A DNA stretch of 64,000 nucleotides from an uncultured Tateyamaria sp. (GCF_947503705.1 NZ_CANNES010000001.1:372001-436000), one strand, 5' to 3'. Numbered from the stretch's first letter, positions 8,359 to 18,332 are shown. The notes: generated by a model from the letters alone, not told the origin. Numbers and translations are program-made.

Positions 8359-8629
8359 TTTCACGCTCCTTCAATGCATCAAACAGGGCCTCAGCGAGGC
8401 CAATGCCACCAGCCTCGACCATTTCTTCGGCCTGCGCCTGCACCAAGAAAGACGTAAACTGGTCCTCTCCAGTGCCGCCGCCAAAGCCGGATCGGCTTTC
8501 GCCCAAACCCGCCGCTTTCAGCATTTCGGCCAGAAACGTCGCCTCTAGCTTTTGTGCCGCACCACGCAAAGCCGCGTCTTTCGACTGCGGCTGGGCCACG
8601 GAAGCGGCTCCAATCAATTGCATCTCCAT
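8348..8629 (-). CDS. flgJ: Rod-binding protein, FlgJ N-domain type
   Basis: The 93-residue protein consists only of the rod-binding domain, with ALRGAAQKLEATFLAEMLKA and GEDQFTSFLVQAQAEEMVEA. It lacks the C-terminal muramidase domain of enteric FlgJ, as is usual in alphaproteobacteria. The first ATG (8629) has AAGGA at good spacing. FlgJ caps the growing rod in the periplasm. The gene overlaps flgN by 11 bases and is divergent from fliK. Confidence 0.85.
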   Translation of the reverse strand: MEMQLIGAASVAQPQSKDAALRGAAQKLEATFLAEMLKAAGLGESRSGFGGGTGEDQFTSFLVQAQAEEMVEAGGIGLAEALFDALKERENDR

Positions 8630-8745
8630 CCAGGTTTCCTTTCAATTCTACAGATTTTTCTGATGATGCACGCAAAGCGGTAAAGAACCAGTAACCATCC
8701 ACAGGCCATGTTGCGCCAACGCGAAAGAATTCGCCGGAGACGCAT

Positions 8746-10659
8746 ATGCAGATCACAGTTTTGTCCAATCTGACCGCCGCAAGGGACAAGGCGCAGGCGA
8801 ATGCCGACGCGCCGCAGTCACTCTCGCGAGATGGTCGCACCGATTTCGCAAATGTGTTTCGAAATGAAGGACGCGACGCTGACGCGGGGCAGCAACAAGT
8901 GATCAAAGAGGTCGTGGAGCCGTTGGCGAAGAATGAGGCGACGGCTCCATCTGAAACGCCAGAATCAGAGATTCATCCGTCGCGTTCCGCCGCGGGACAA
9001 GACGATGCTCCATTACTTTCAGCTGAAGACGCATCTTGGGATACCAACCAAGCGACTGACCTCGAAGAGACGAACGGATTTGAGGAAAAGGCTGCTTTGG
9101 CGACTCCCGATCGACCGAACAGAGCCAAAAGCCTCAGTGAAACTGTTGCCACAGCGTTTATGATGCCGACTACCGTGCCAGAAATCGATCCCGGACCGGC
9201 GGAAGCGCTCACTATGCCCGAGCCAGGTGGGGACGAACGCATCGCAAAATTGCCTCCGGCCCACGCGAATTGGCAACAGCCAGAAAACACGGAGGTCTTA
9301 CCTCAAATGAGGGGGCCGGCTGCAGATCAACCCGATGCCGGTCGCACAAATCCAAAGGGCAGCGCCGCTCATTATTTACCGATCAACGACCTGCAAAAAG
9401 CTCGTCCAGCCCACGCCAACAATGCGCCAGTTGTGAAAGAGCCAGAGAATTTTCTTGTGCAGCCCCGGCTCACAGCAAGCCCACCGTCTACGCGAACGCC
9501 GCACACCGTTGCAGCGTCAGCGAGTGAAGCGGCCGGTCTCTTGCGCGTACAGCCGCCCACATCTCCAGCAGCTACAACGGCCGCAATTCAAACATCCGGT
9601 CCAACAAAAACGGATACAGGCACACAACTTATTGCGGCCATTCAGGTAACTGCGAATACGGTTGGTTCGAACGTCGAGGAGAACTCCGGTGCGGTGCCCA
9701 CGCAACCCAACAGTCACAACTCTACCGTTTCTCCAACGGCCACAGCCCGCGAGGTTATGCCTGTTTTCACGACATCAAACCCAAAATCGACTGGTGTCTT
9801 GGCCCACACCGAAATAGCTTTTGCACAGGCAGCAAACGCAGACCCGAGGCCGCGCCCGATTGAAAGCGACCTTAAGGCTCGCCGGTCACAGCGCACCGCA
9901 TTGCCAGTTGCAAACCAACCAGCGGCGCATTCAAACACCGCTCAACCTACCGAGCCAACTGCGCCCGCATCAACTCAGATTTCTGTGCCACAGGCCCGCA
10001 AGATCGTGGCCTTGTCGGACCACCGCGACGGCACGGTGTCGCACAACAGCCAGCCTTCAAACGGTGACCCGCGCCAAATAAAGGCACCAAGACCAACCGT
10101 TTCGGTAGCCAGCACACAGGCGACGACACAACCTTTGGCGGTGCGCATCTCTGATCCATTCCAAACGCTCAGTGGTGAGGCCGTAGAAAACATCGCTTGG
10201 GATATTCGCCCTCACACCACGACAACCACGCAAGTCTTGCAAGCCCGGCCAGAAATGCCCACCCAGCTTGCCCAACAAATGGCTCAAATCCTGCACCGCA
10301 ACCCGGACAGACCGCTTGAAATCGCGCTGAACCCGGCCGAGCTTGGGCGCGTCCGCATGACGCTGACCGCGAGCGAAGCAGGCATCACAGTCAACATTCT
10401 TGCGGACCGCGCCGATACGTTAGACCTGATGCGACGCAACATCGACGATCTGAGCCAGTCTTTTTCCGACCTGGGCTATGACGAAATCGCCTTTGCCTTT
10501 GGTCAAAGTGGTGATCCTGCTGACATGGATGGCGACGGCGATGGTGGCGACCCGGATGCAGTCGCGCTGACTCTAGAGTCCGCTGACGACACGTCGAACG
10601 ATATTCCCAACACACCCCGCCTGGCGATCGTTGCCGAGGGCGTAGACATAAGGCTTTGA
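8746..10659 (+). CDS. fliK: Flagellar hook-length control protein FliK
   Basis: The 637-residue protein has a long low-complexity N-terminal region rich in Ala, Pro, Thr and Gln (about residues 1-500). A conserved C-terminal hook-length domain follows (PLEIALNPAELGRVRMTLTA, then TLDLMRRNIDDLSQSFSDLG). This layout is typical of FliK, a secreted ruler that switches export specificity when the hook reaches its final length. flgD follows after 3 bases, so the hook-assembly pair is co-transcribed. Confidence 0.92.
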   Translation: MQITVLSNLTAARDKAQANADAPQSLSRDGRTDFANVFRNEGRDADAGQQQVIKEVVEPLAKNEATAPSETPESEIHPSRSAAGQDDAPLLSAEDASWDTNQATDLEETNGFEEKAALATPDRPNRAKSLSETVATAFMMPTTVPEIDPGPAEALTMPEPGGDERIAKLPPAHANWQQPENTEVLPQMRGPAADQPDAGRTNPKGSAAHYLPINDLQKARPAHANNAPVVKEPENFLVQPRLTASPPSTRTPHTVAASASEAAGLLRVQPPTSPAATTAAIQTSGPTKTDTGTQLIAAIQVTANTVGSNVEENSGAVPTQPNSHNSTVSPTATAREVMPVFTTSNPKSTGVLAHTEIAFAQAANADPRPRPIESDLKARRSQRTALPVANQPAAHSNTAQPTEPTAPASTQISVPQARKIVALSDHRDGTVSHNSQPSNGDPRQIKAPRPTVSVASTQATTQPLAVRISDPFQTLSGEAVENIAWDIRPHTTTTTQVLQARPEMPTQLAQQMAQILHRNPDRPLEIALNPAELGRVRMTLTASEAGITVNILADRADTLDLMRRNIDDLSQSFSDLGYDEIAFAFGQSGDPADMDGDGDGGDPDAVALTLESADDTSNDIPNTPRLAIVAEGVDIRL

Positions 10660-10662
10660 CCG

Positions 10663-11331
10663 ATGGAACTGAACCAGATCGCACCCAGCGCGAATACCAC
10701 ATCCCAATCTGCTGCCGCAGCAAGCAGCAGCGTGCTCAGCTCTGATTTCGAAGTGTTTCTGCAAATGTTGACGGCACAAGCGCAGTATCAGGATCCCCTC
10801 GAACCTATGGACAACTCGGAATATGCCGCCCAGCTGGCGCAGTTTTCGATGGTCGAACAACAGGTCACAACAAACGATCTGATGGAACAGTTGCTGTTCA
10901 ACCTTGGCACCAGCGATATGTCCAGCGCGGCAAACTGGATTGGAATGGAGGCGTTGGTCACAGGCCCCGCACAATTTGAGGGGGATTCGGTTACAATTGC
11001 GCCCAATCCACCAATCACTGCCGACACCGTCGTACTGATCGTGAATGATGAACAGGGCAATGAGGTTCAGCGCGTGCCGATGCCAACGGGCGCGGAACCC
11101 TTTGAATGGACGGGCCTTGACGATGACGGCGTGCCCTTGCCTCACGGCGAATACACCTTCCAGATCGAGAGCAGTGCAAATGGTGAAATCCTGGTGACCG
11201 AACCCGCAATGTCCTATTCCCGCGTCACCGAAGCGCGCATCGAAAACGGTACAACTCTGTTGGTGTTGGAAAGTGGCTACATGATCCTGGCCAACAATGT
11301 CGCGGGCCTGCGCGAGCCGCCCGTGACCTAA
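10663..11331 (+). CDS. flgD: Flagellar hook assembly protein FlgD
   Basis: The 222-residue protein has the FlgD hallmark FLQMLTAQAQYQDPLEPMDN followed by YAAQLAQFSMVEQQVTTNDL. A C-terminal FLG_D tudor/Fn3-like region contains FEWTGLDDDGVPLPHGEYTF. FlgD is the scaffold cap for hook polymerisation. It is coupled to fliK, and its stop overlaps the stop of the convergent oxidoreductase gene by 4 bases. Confidence 0.95.
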   Translation: MELNQIAPSANTTSQSAAAASSSVLSSDFEVFLQMLTAQAQYQDPLEPMDNSEYAAQLAQFSMVEQQVTTNDLMEQLLFNLGTSDMSSAANWIGMEALVTGPAQFEGDSVTIAPNPPITADTVVLIVNDEQGNEVQRVPMPTGAEPFEWTGLDDDGVPLPHGEYTFQIESSANGEILVTEPAMSYSRVTEARIENGTTLLVLESGYMILANNVAGLREPPVT

Positions 11332-12647
11332 CCGCACCTGTCCCTCAGCCCGAGGGCCGCATAGACCGGTGGCATGATCGCACGGCGGAATTGGCCTAAT
11401 GGAAACCGCGCCACAGGCCGCTGCACGGCTTTTGGATATAACGCTGGCGTCTGCCCTTGTGCCAAGTCGGCCAGGGTGCGGCCCGCAAAGCTGCCCATGG
11501 CAACACCATTGCCGTGGAAAGCAAAGCCCGCCAGCAAGTGTGGATGACCGGGCACCGGGCCGACAAATGGCATTTGATCCCTTGTCAGACACACGAAACC
11601 AGACCAGCAATGCGTGACATCCACGTGCGCCCAGGCCGGAAACATGCGTTGGAAGTCACGAACAACCGCAGCGCGCGCCTGCACCTCCGCACACTCAGAC
11701 GACCTTAGCCCGCCGCGCATCCCGATCAGGAAACGGCGATCCGGCATCAAGCGGAAATAGTGCAAGAGATTGCGGGTATCATAGGCCATCTGATCTATGT
11801 GCCAGCCCTGCGCCGCAATCTCGTCATCGGTCAGTGGCCGGGTAACCATCACAGTCGATTGCGTCGGCATATAGCGCGCGGCCATCCAGCGCGGCAGATC
11901 CTCGCTGGAATAACCGTTGGTCGCCAGAATGATCCGTTCAGCACGCACCCTGCCTTGATCAGTCGTAACAACCGGGCCGTCAATGGCCACCACAGTACTG
12001 CGCTCGAACACCTGCGCCCTTGCGCGCAGCGTCGCATCCAAAAGCCCGCGCAGATATTTGCGCGGGTTCAGCCCGAACCCGACCGGCGTGGTCAACGCAC
12101 CATGAAAGGGCCCCCTCATTCCTAGGGGACGCAACTGATCACTGGCGATGAGTTCGGCTGTCACCCCGTAATTCTCGGCCACTTTTTCCGCTTCGGCCTC
12201 TAACGCAGCCACATCCCGCGGCCGATGTGCCAACAGGGTTTCACCCCTTGAATGGCGGTCAACATCCCAGCCGTACATATCAATCAGCGCGCCAACCAGC
12301 TCGACTGCGGCACGTTCAGCGCGCCGCCATTCCAATCGTCCGTCCTTACCGAAACGGCGATCAAGCATGGCATCCGACGCTTTGCCGCCGCCCAGACAAC
12401 AGAACCCGCCATTGCGCCCGGATGCGCCCCAACCGATGTGTTTTGCCTCGATAAGGGCGACCGATGCGCCGGATTGCGCCAGATGCAATGCAGCGGACAG
12501 GCCCGTAAATCCGCCACCGATGATCGCCACATCACACGTGATGTCACCGCCAAGCACCGGCTGCGGCGGCAAATCACAGGTCTCGTCCCACCAGCACCCG
12601 TCACGGGGACCTTCACCATAGGCATAGTCGGAAAAGATGCGCTTCAT
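11328..12647 (-). CDS. FAD-dependent amine oxidoreductase (PuuB/DadA-like)
   Basis: The 439-residue flavoprotein has an N-terminal Rossmann FAD motif (CDVAIIGGGFTGLSAALHLA) and a GWGASGRNGGFC stretch. A C-terminal GFAFHGNGVAMGSFAGRTLA segment is typical of the DAO family, including gamma-glutamylputrescine oxidase. Its start overlaps the permease stop (ATGA), so it is the last gene of the polyamine-type ABC operon. This supports, but does not prove, oxidation of an imported amine. The exact substrate cannot be read from sequence. Confidence 0.85.
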   Translation of the reverse strand: MKRIFSDYAYGEGPRDGCWWDETCDLPPQPVLGGDITCDVAIIGGGFTGLSAALHLAQSGASVALIEAKHIGWGASGRNGGFCCLGGGKASDAMLDRRFGKDGRLEWRRAERAAVELVGALIDMYGWDVDRHSRGETLLAHRPRDVAALEAEAEKVAENYGVTAELIASDQLRPLGMRGPFHGALTTPVGFGLNPRKYLRGLLDATLRARAQVFERSTVVAIDGPVVTTDQGRVRAERIILATNGYSSEDLPRWMAARYMPTQSTVMVTRPLTDDEIAAQGWHIDQMAYDTRNLLHYFRLMPDRRFLIGMRGGLRSSECAEVQARAAVVRDFQRMFPAWAHVDVTHCWSGFVCLTRDQMPFVGPVPGHPHLLAGFAFHGNGVAMGSFAGRTLADLAQGQTPALYPKAVQRPVARFPLGQFRRAIMPPVYAALGLRDRCG

Positions 12648-13462
12648 GCGGTGCGCGCGGCCTGTTGCTCGTCCCGTTTGGCGCGAAGGGCCGCCTGTTT
12701 GCTGGCCAGTGATGCCGCAATCACGCCAACCGTCACCAACCCGATCAGAATCGTGCTGAGCGCATTGATCTCGGGACTGACGCCGAGGCGAACAGACGAC
12801 CAGATTTTCATTGGCAAAGTCGTGGCGGACGGACCGGAGGTGAAAGACGCAATGACCAGATCATCAAGGCTGAGCGTGAATGCCAAGAGCCAGCCAGAAA
12901 TGACCGCAGGCGCAATAATCGGCAGAGTGATCAGACGGAACGCCTCAAACGGCGAGGCCCCGAGGTCAAGTGCCGCCTCTTCGAGTGATTGATCGAAGGT
13001 CATCAGCCGCGACGACACCACGACCGACACAAAACACATAGAGAAGGTCGTATGTGCCAGCACAATGGTCAGCACACCGCGATCCAGCCCAATCCCGATA
13101 AACAGCAGCAAGAGCGACAGACCAGTGATCACTTCGGGCATCACCAGCGGGGCATAGATCATTCCAGAAAACAGGGTCCGGCCAAAGAACCGCCCGCCGC
13201 GCACCAGCACATAGGCTGCCATCGTGCCGAGGATGGTGGCGATTGTCGACGACAGCACGGCGACTTTCAGGGTCACCCAAGCCGCATCAAGAAATGCGTC
13301 ATTGGCCAACAACTCGCCATACCACTTCGTCGAAAACCCGGCCCAGACCGTCACCAGTTTGGATTCATTAAAGCTGTAGATCACAAGGATCAGCATCGGC
13401 ACGTAGAGGAACACGAACCCCAGGGTCAGCGAAACGACATTGAAGGGACTGAGGCGGTTCAT
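12644..13462 (-). CDS. potI: Polyamine-type ABC transporter permease (PotI/PotC-like)
   Basis: The ATG at 13462 (MNRLSPFNVVSLTLGFVFLY) gives 272 residues and overlaps the potH stop by 4 bases. Six hydrophobic segments are visible. The EAA cytoplasmic loop (SLEEAALDLGASPFEAFRLI) contacts the ATPase. It forms the inner-membrane channel with PotH. The order potF-potG-potH-potI matches putrescine transporters. Confidence 0.92.
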   Translation of the reverse strand: MNRLSPFNVVSLTLGFVFLYVPMLILVIYSFNESKLVTVWAGFSTKWYGELLANDAFLDAAWVTLKVAVLSSTIATILGTMAAYVLVRGGRFFGRTLFSGMIYAPLVMPEVITGLSLLLLFIGIGLDRGVLTIVLAHTTFSMCFVSVVVSSRLMTFDQSLEEAALDLGASPFEAFRLITLPIIAPAVISGWLLAFTLSLDDLVIASFTSGPSATTLPMKIWSSVRLGVSPEINALSTILIGLVTVGVIAASLASKQAALRAKRDEQQAARTA

Positions 13463-14334
13463 CCCTCGGCCTCCGCCTGGCGTTGTTCGTTGCGTTGGAA
13501 GAGCACGATGGGGATGATCAGGATCAGCAGCAGGATCACTGCAACAGCTGAGGCGACAGGCCAATCGCGGTTGGAAAAGAACTCTTCGAACAGGACCTTA
13601 CCGATCATTAAAGTGCCCGACCCACCCAAGAGCGAGGGAATCACGAATTCGCCCAGCGCCGGGATAAACACGAGAAAACAGCCCGCGATGATGCCGTTTT
13701 TCGACAGCGGGATGGTGACCAGCCAGAAGGCTTTGAGCCGGGAACAACCCAAATCTTCGGCCGCTTCGATCAGTGACCCGTCCAGCCGGTCCAAAGCCGA
13801 ATAGATCGGCAGGATCATAAACGGAAGATAGGTGTAAACGATGCCAATATAGACCGCAGTATTGGTGTTCAGGATGGTCAGCGGTTCACCGACGATACCA
13901 GTCCACATCAGGAACTGATTCAGGAACCCTTCGGTCGACAGGATGCCGATCCACGCATAGACCCGGATCAGAAACGACGTCCAGAACGGCAGAATGACCA
14001 GCATGAGCAAGGTGGGCCGCCATTGTTCGGGCGCGCGGGCCATCGCGTAAGCCATCGGATAGCCGACCATGAGCGTCAGAATGGTCGAAATCAACGCGAT
14101 CTGGAGCGAGCTCAGATAAGCTTTCCAATACAGATCATCTTGGGTCAGAAAGACAAAATTCTCGAAATCCAGCTGCGTGAGCATGTTCCAGATGCCGTCT
14201 TTCGCCGTGGGCGTATAGGGCGGAATGGCCAGCGCAATGTCAGACAGCGAGATTTTGAAAACGACCGCAAACGGAATCAGAAACAGCGCCAGCAGCCAGA
14301 CATATGGTACCGCTATGAGAACGCCGCGCTTCAT
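13459..14334 (-). CDS. potH: Polyamine-type ABC transporter permease (PotH/PotB-like)
   Basis: The 291-residue membrane protein has six predicted helices and the EAA loop SLIEAAEDLGCSRLKAFWLV. The LVILPFWTSFLIRVYAWIGI segment is strongly conserved in PotB/PotH permeases. The gene overlaps both neighbours by 4 bases. Together with PotI it would form the channel for a polyamine or related amine. Confidence 0.93.
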   Translation of the reverse strand: MKRGVLIAVPYVWLLALFLIPFAVVFKISLSDIALAIPPYTPTAKDGIWNMLTQLDFENFVFLTQDDLYWKAYLSSLQIALISTILTLMVGYPMAYAMARAPEQWRPTLLMLVILPFWTSFLIRVYAWIGILSTEGFLNQFLMWTGIVGEPLTILNTNTAVYIGIVYTYLPFMILPIYSALDRLDGSLIEAAEDLGCSRLKAFWLVTIPLSKNGIIAGCFLVFIPALGEFVIPSLLGGSGTLMIGKVLFEEFFSNRDWPVASAVAVILLLILIIPIVLFQRNEQRQAEAEG

Positions 14335-15455
14335 TGGTCCAAAAGCACTCCGGCGGTTTCTGTCCAGCTGATCCAGACCGGGTCTTCCCAGGTGAAATCA
14401 CGGCGCGAGATCCGGCGGGTGTTGGCGACTTGTGCCTTGATAATCTCACCGCTGGCGAGTTCCACGTGATAGGTACTGAGGTTCCCGAGATAGGCGATAT
14501 CAAGCACTTTGCCCTGCACCGCATTGTCGGCTTGCGGCTGTCCGGAGTGGATCGACACTTTTTCCGGGCGGATCGCCAGATGACAATTCTGGCCATCGGA
14601 AAAAGGTCGGTTGCTGACAGCGTGAAGGGGGCTGTGCCCATCGGCCCAGTTGATTTGGTAACGGTCCTCTCCTGCGGCTTTGGTCGTACCGCGGATGATG
14701 TTTACGTCCCCGATAAAATCCGCGACATAGACGCTTTGCGGGGCCTCATAGATATGCTCTGGCGTCGCCACCTGCATGATCCGCCCCTCGTCCATTACGG
14801 CCACACGACTGGCCACGGTCATTGCCTCTTCCTGGTCATGAGTAACGATGACAAAAGTGGTACCGGTCTTTTCCTGAATATCCATCAGTTCGAACTGCGT
14901 CGCCTCGCGCAATTTGGCATCCAGTGCGCCCAGTGGCTCATCAAGCAACAGCAGCTTGGGCGCTTTGGCCAGGGACCGAGCGAGGGCCACGCGCTGGCGC
15001 TGGCCACCGGAAATCTGATGCGGTTTGCGCTTGGCGAACTTCTCAAGCCGGGTAAGCTTGAGCATCTCTTCGACCCGGGCCGAAATCGCGCCTTTGTCAC
15101 GGCTTTCGCGCCTCAAACCAAAGGCGATATTTTCCCAGACAGACAGATGCGGAAACAAGGCATAGGACTGGAACATCATGTTCACCGCCCGCTTGTTCGG
15201 GGGCACGCCTGCGATGTCCTGACCAGCCAGTTCAATGGCACCCTCAGTGGGGTTTTCAAACCCGGCCAGCATACGCATCATCGTTGTCTTGCCACAGCCC
15301 GATGGACCCAACAGGGCAAAGAATTCCTGCGCAAATATATCCAGCGTCAAATCATCAATGGCTGTGAAGTCGCCAAAGCGTTTGGTCACGTTGCGAAACC
15401 GGATGAGCGGTTTGGCGTCCGGGTCGTCCCAGGGGGCGAAAACAGTCTCTGCCAA
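14331..15455 (-). CDS. potG: Polyamine-type ABC transporter ATP-binding protein (PotG/PotA-like)
   Basis: The 374-residue ATPase has Walker A GPSGCGKTT, the signature ISGGQRQRVALARSLAKAPK and Walker B LLLLDEPLGALDAKLR. A C-terminal TOBE-type domain contains LAIRPEKVSI. It energises the PotH/PotI channel. It lies 60 bases downstream of the binding-protein gene, behind a strong hairpin, and overlaps potH by 4 bases. Confidence 0.94.
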   Translation of the reverse strand: MAETVFAPWDDPDAKPLIRFRNVTKRFGDFTAIDDLTLDIFAQEFFALLGPSGCGKTTMMRMLAGFENPTEGAIELAGQDIAGVPPNKRAVNMMFQSYALFPHLSVWENIAFGLRRESRDKGAISARVEEMLKLTRLEKFAKRKPHQISGGQRQRVALARSLAKAPKLLLLDEPLGALDAKLREATQFELMDIQEKTGTTFVIVTHDQEEAMTVASRVAVMDEGRIMQVATPEHIYEAPQSVYVADFIGDVNIIRGTTKAAGEDRYQINWADGHSPLHAVSNRPFSDGQNCHLAIRPEKVSIHSGQPQADNAVQGKVLDIAYLGNLSTYHVELASGEIIKAQVANTRRISRRDFTWEDPVWISWTETAGVLLDQ

Positions 15456-15479
15456 GGGGAATTCCGTTCAAAATGAGAT

Positions 15480-15503
15480 GGGCGCGAGGGGTCCCTCGCG
15501 CCC
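15480..15503 (-). terminator. Attenuator-like hairpin between binding-protein and ATPase genes
   Basis: A perfect 11-bp inverted repeat (GGGCGCGAGGG with CCCTCGCGCCC) lies between the potF-like and potG-like genes. Without a T tract it is more likely an RNA 3'-end stabiliser or partial terminator. Either would let the binding protein be made in excess over the membrane subunits. Confidence 0.6.
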
Positions 15504-15515
15504 AGAGATCGGGGC

Positions 15516-16598
15516 TTAGGTGCCCGATTTGACCTTGGTCCACATGCGCGTCACAGTCCGTTGAACGCGAGCCGGATAAGGCGTGGTCGTGTACAGGTTT
15601 TCCAGCGTTGCCTCGTCGGGGTAAATCGCCGGATCACCGATCACATCCTCGACCAGAAACTCCTTGGAGGCGGCATTGCCGTTGGCGTAGTACACGTAGT
15701 TCGACGCCTGCGCCATGTTCTGCGCATCCATGATAAAGTTCAGGAATTTGTGTGCGCCTTCTGGGTTCGGGGCATCCGCGGGAATGGCCATTTGGTCAAA
15801 CCACATCAGCGCACCTTCGCTGGGCGCGTTATAGGCGATTTCTACGCCGTTCTCGGCTTCTGCCGCCCGGTCGCGGGCCTGAAGGATATCGCCGGACCAG
15901 CCAAAGGCCACGCAGATGTCACCATTGGCCAGCGCGTTGATATATTCCGAGCTGTGGAATTTCTGCACATAAGGGGCCACACCAGTCAGGATCGGCTCGG
16001 CCTTGGCAATGACCTCGGGGTCATGGCTGTCGGGGTCTTCGCCAATGAACTTCAGCGCCGCCGGGATCATCTCGGTTGGGGCATCCAAGAAATGCACGCC
16101 GCAGGCTTGCAACTTTTCCATGTTGGCGGGGTTAAAGATCAGCTCAAGCGAGCCAAGCGGCGCATCCGCGCCCAGGATTTCCTGAACCTTGCCCACGTTC
16201 ACGCCGATCCCGGTGGTGCCCCACATATAGTTGATCGAATAGGCGTTGTCGGGGTCGTATTGCGCCGTACGCGCCTCGACCACATCCCACAGGTTTTCGG
16301 CATTGGGCAGCTGGCTCACGTCCAGTTTCTGGAACGCCCCCGCGCTGATCTGGCGTTGCAGGAAGGTGCCGGATGGCACAACAACATCGTAACCGGACGA
16401 CCCGGCCAGCATCTTGGTCTCCAACACTTCGTTGCTGTCAAAAACGTCATAGATCAGGTCAAGACCCGTCTCTTCCTCGAATTTTGTCAGCAGTTCCTCG
16501 TCGATATAATCAGACCAGTTGTAAACGCGCACCTCATCGGCAAGCGCAGCCCCGGTCAGGGCAACGATTGCAACGGTGCTCAGCATCATCTTCTTCAT
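15516..16598 (-). CDS. potF: Periplasmic putrescine/polyamine-binding protein (PotF/SpuD-like)
   Basis: The start is the ATG at 16598 (MKKMMLSTVAIVALTGAALA, a signal peptide cut before DEVRVYNW); the protein has 360 residues. The family opening is RVYNWSDYIDEELLTKFEEE, and SGYDVVVPSGTFLQRQISAG and MWGTTGIGVNVGKV are typical of PotF/SpuD. It captures the substrate in the periplasm for the PotGHI transporter. It is divergent from the aminotransferase across 147 bases. Confidence 0.92.
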   Translation of the reverse strand: MKKMMLSTVAIVALTGAALADEVRVYNWSDYIDEELLTKFEEETGLDLIYDVFDSNEVLETKMLAGSSGYDVVVPSGTFLQRQISAGAFQKLDVSQLPNAENLWDVVEARTAQYDPDNAYSINYMWGTTGIGVNVGKVQEILGADAPLGSLELIFNPANMEKLQACGVHFLDAPTEMIPAALKFIGEDPDSHDPEVIAKAEPILTGVAPYVQKFHSSEYINALANGDICVAFGWSGDILQARDRAAEAENGVEIAYNAPSEGALMWFDQMAIPADAPNPEGAHKFLNFIMDAQNMAQASNYVYYANGNAASKEFLVEDVIGDPAIYPDEATLENLYTTTPYPARVQRTVTRMWTKVKSGT

Positions 16599-16745
16599 GG
16601 TGTACTCCCGTAACACGCCCGGTTTTTCCGGGTCCGCCATTATGAAACCAAGTTTTTTGACGGGCGTCCAGCGGCATCGCAGTTGGCGCATTGACGGCGC
16701 GCGCGATGCTCATATTCTCGGCACGTTCAAATCTCAGAGGTTTCC

Positions 16746-18143
16746 ATGCCCGCAATCACCAACCACCTGCCCACGTCCGAGCTGCAAGCGCTGGACGCGG
16801 CGCATCACATGCACCCCTTTACCGCCGGGGGCGAATTGGCAGCCAAAGGAGCGCGGGTCATCACCCGGGCCAAGGGCGTGTATCTGCATGACAGTGAGGG
16901 CAACGAAATTCTGGACGGTATGGCGGGCCTCTGGTGCGTGAACATCGGCTATGGCCGGGGCGAACTGGCGGATGTGGCCGCCCGGCAAATGCGCGAATTG
17001 CCTTATTACAACACGTTTTTCCAAACGACCCACGTCCCCGCGATTGCCCTGGCCCAAAAGATCGCGGAACTGGCCCCAGGTGATCTGAATCACGTGTTCT
17101 TTGCCGGATCCGGGTCCGAGGCGAACGACACCAACATCCGCATGGTCCGCACCTATTGGGCGATCAAGGGCAAGCCGACCAAAACTGTGATCATCAGCCG
17201 CAAGAACGCCTATCACGGGTCGTCCGTCGGGTCCGGGTCTTTGGGGGGCATGACGCCCATGCACGAACAAGGTGGCCTGCCCATCCCCGACATCCACCAC
17301 ATCAATCAACCCAACTGGTGGGCCGAAGGGGGCGACATGACGCCCGAAGATTTCGGGCACGCCCGCGCTCAGGAGTTGGAGCAGGCGATTCTCTCCCATG
17401 GCGAGGACCGCATCGCCGCGTTTATTGCCGAGCCGATCCAGGGGGCGGGCGGCGTGATCATCCCGCCCAGCACCTACTGGCCGGAAATCCAACGCATCTG
17501 CGACAAGTACGAGATCCTGCTGATCGCGGATGAGGTCATTTGCGGTTTCGGTCGCACCGGCAATTGGTTTGGTTCACAGACGCTCGGGATCAAACCGCAC
17601 ATCATGACGATCGCCAAGGGCCTCAGCTCTGGCTACCAGCCCATTGGTGGCTCGATTGTTTGTGACGAGGTGGCCGAGGTGATCGGCTCGGGCGAATTCA
17701 ACCACGGCTACACCTATTCCGGGCACCCTGTGGCCTCTGCCGTGGCTTTGGAAAACCTGCGCATCCTCGAGGAAGAACACGTGATCGACCATGTTCGCGA
17801 CGTGGCGGCACCGGCCCTGGCCGAGATGTGGCATAGCTTGAATGATCACCCGTTGGTGGGCGAGACAACGATCACCGGCATGATGGGTTCGCTTGCGCTG
17901 ACGCCCCACAAGGAAAGCCGCGCAAAATTCGCAATGGATGCGGGCACCGCTGGCTTCATGTGCCGCGAGCGTTGCTTTGCCAACAACCTGATCATGCGCC
18001 ACGTCTATGATCGCATGGTGATCTCGCCCCCGCTTGTGATCAATCCTGACGAGATTGTAGAGATGGGTAAACGCGCGCGCCTGGCACTAGACGAATGCTA
18101 CGCGCAGTTGAAAGACGGTGACATGCTCAAACCGGCCGCGTGA
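16746..18143 (+). CDS. spuC: PLP-dependent omega-aminotransferase (putrescine:pyruvate, SpuC-like)
   Basis: The 465-residue class III aminotransferase has the PLP lysine at K291 (HIMTIAKGLSSGYQPIGGS). The cofactor aspartate is D262 in LLIADEVICGFGRTG. FFAGSGSEANDTNIRMVRTY and MAGLWCVNIGYGR are close to the SpuC / aspartate-aminotransferase-family group that acts on diamines or beta-alanine. It is divergent from the potF-like gene, so uptake and deamination of putrescine or a relative is the likely pathway. The exact amine donor is inferred. Confidence 0.88.
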   Translation: MPAITNHLPTSELQALDAAHHMHPFTAGGELAAKGARVITRAKGVYLHDSEGNEILDGMAGLWCVNIGYGRGELADVAARQMRELPYYNTFFQTTHVPAIALAQKIAELAPGDLNHVFFAGSGSEANDTNIRMVRTYWAIKGKPTKTVIISRKNAYHGSSVGSGSLGGMTPMHEQGGLPIPDIHHINQPNWWAEGGDMTPEDFGHARAQELEQAILSHGEDRIAAFIAEPIQGAGGVIIPPSTYWPEIQRICDKYEILLIADEVICGFGRTGNWFGSQTLGIKPHIMTIAKGLSSGYQPIGGSIVCDEVAEVIGSGEFNHGYTYSGHPVASAVALENLRILEEEHVIDHVRDVAAPALAEMWHSLNDHPLVGETTITGMMGSLALTPHKESRAKFAMDAGTAGFMCRERCFANNLIMRHVYDRMVISPPLVINPDEIVEMGKRARLALDECYAQLKDGDMLKPAA

Positions 18144-18160
18144 GTTGTCTGTTCTGCCGT

Positions 18161-18207
18161 GAGGGGCCAGCCCCTCACACTCCCCGGGATATTTAGGGCC
18201 AAAAGAA
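18161..18207 (+). repeat. Intergenic palindromic repeat, family 1 copy A
   Basis: The element combines a GAGGGG...CCCCTC hairpin with the tail CCCGGGATATTTAGGGCCAA and then AAGAA. Related copies in opposite orientation lie at 18333-18393 and 24979-25030. It lies at the 3' end of the aminotransferase gene, in the 247-base gap before the convergent M24 gene, which holds only these repeats. Confidence 0.65.
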
Positions 18208-18332
18208 TATGGGAGACACCGTTTAAGATGCCTCCCAAAACAAAGAAGTTTTTCTTCTTCTGGCACGGCCATCGGCGTCCCCGCCTGTACCGTGTCCACA
18301 TACCAACGCATTAACCTTAATATTTGGTTGTT

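Noticed and set aside
14334-15476. A 380-codon plus-strand frame across the potG-like ATPase
   Set aside because: It mirrors the ATPase gene with its Walker motifs. It is a GC-driven antisense frame.
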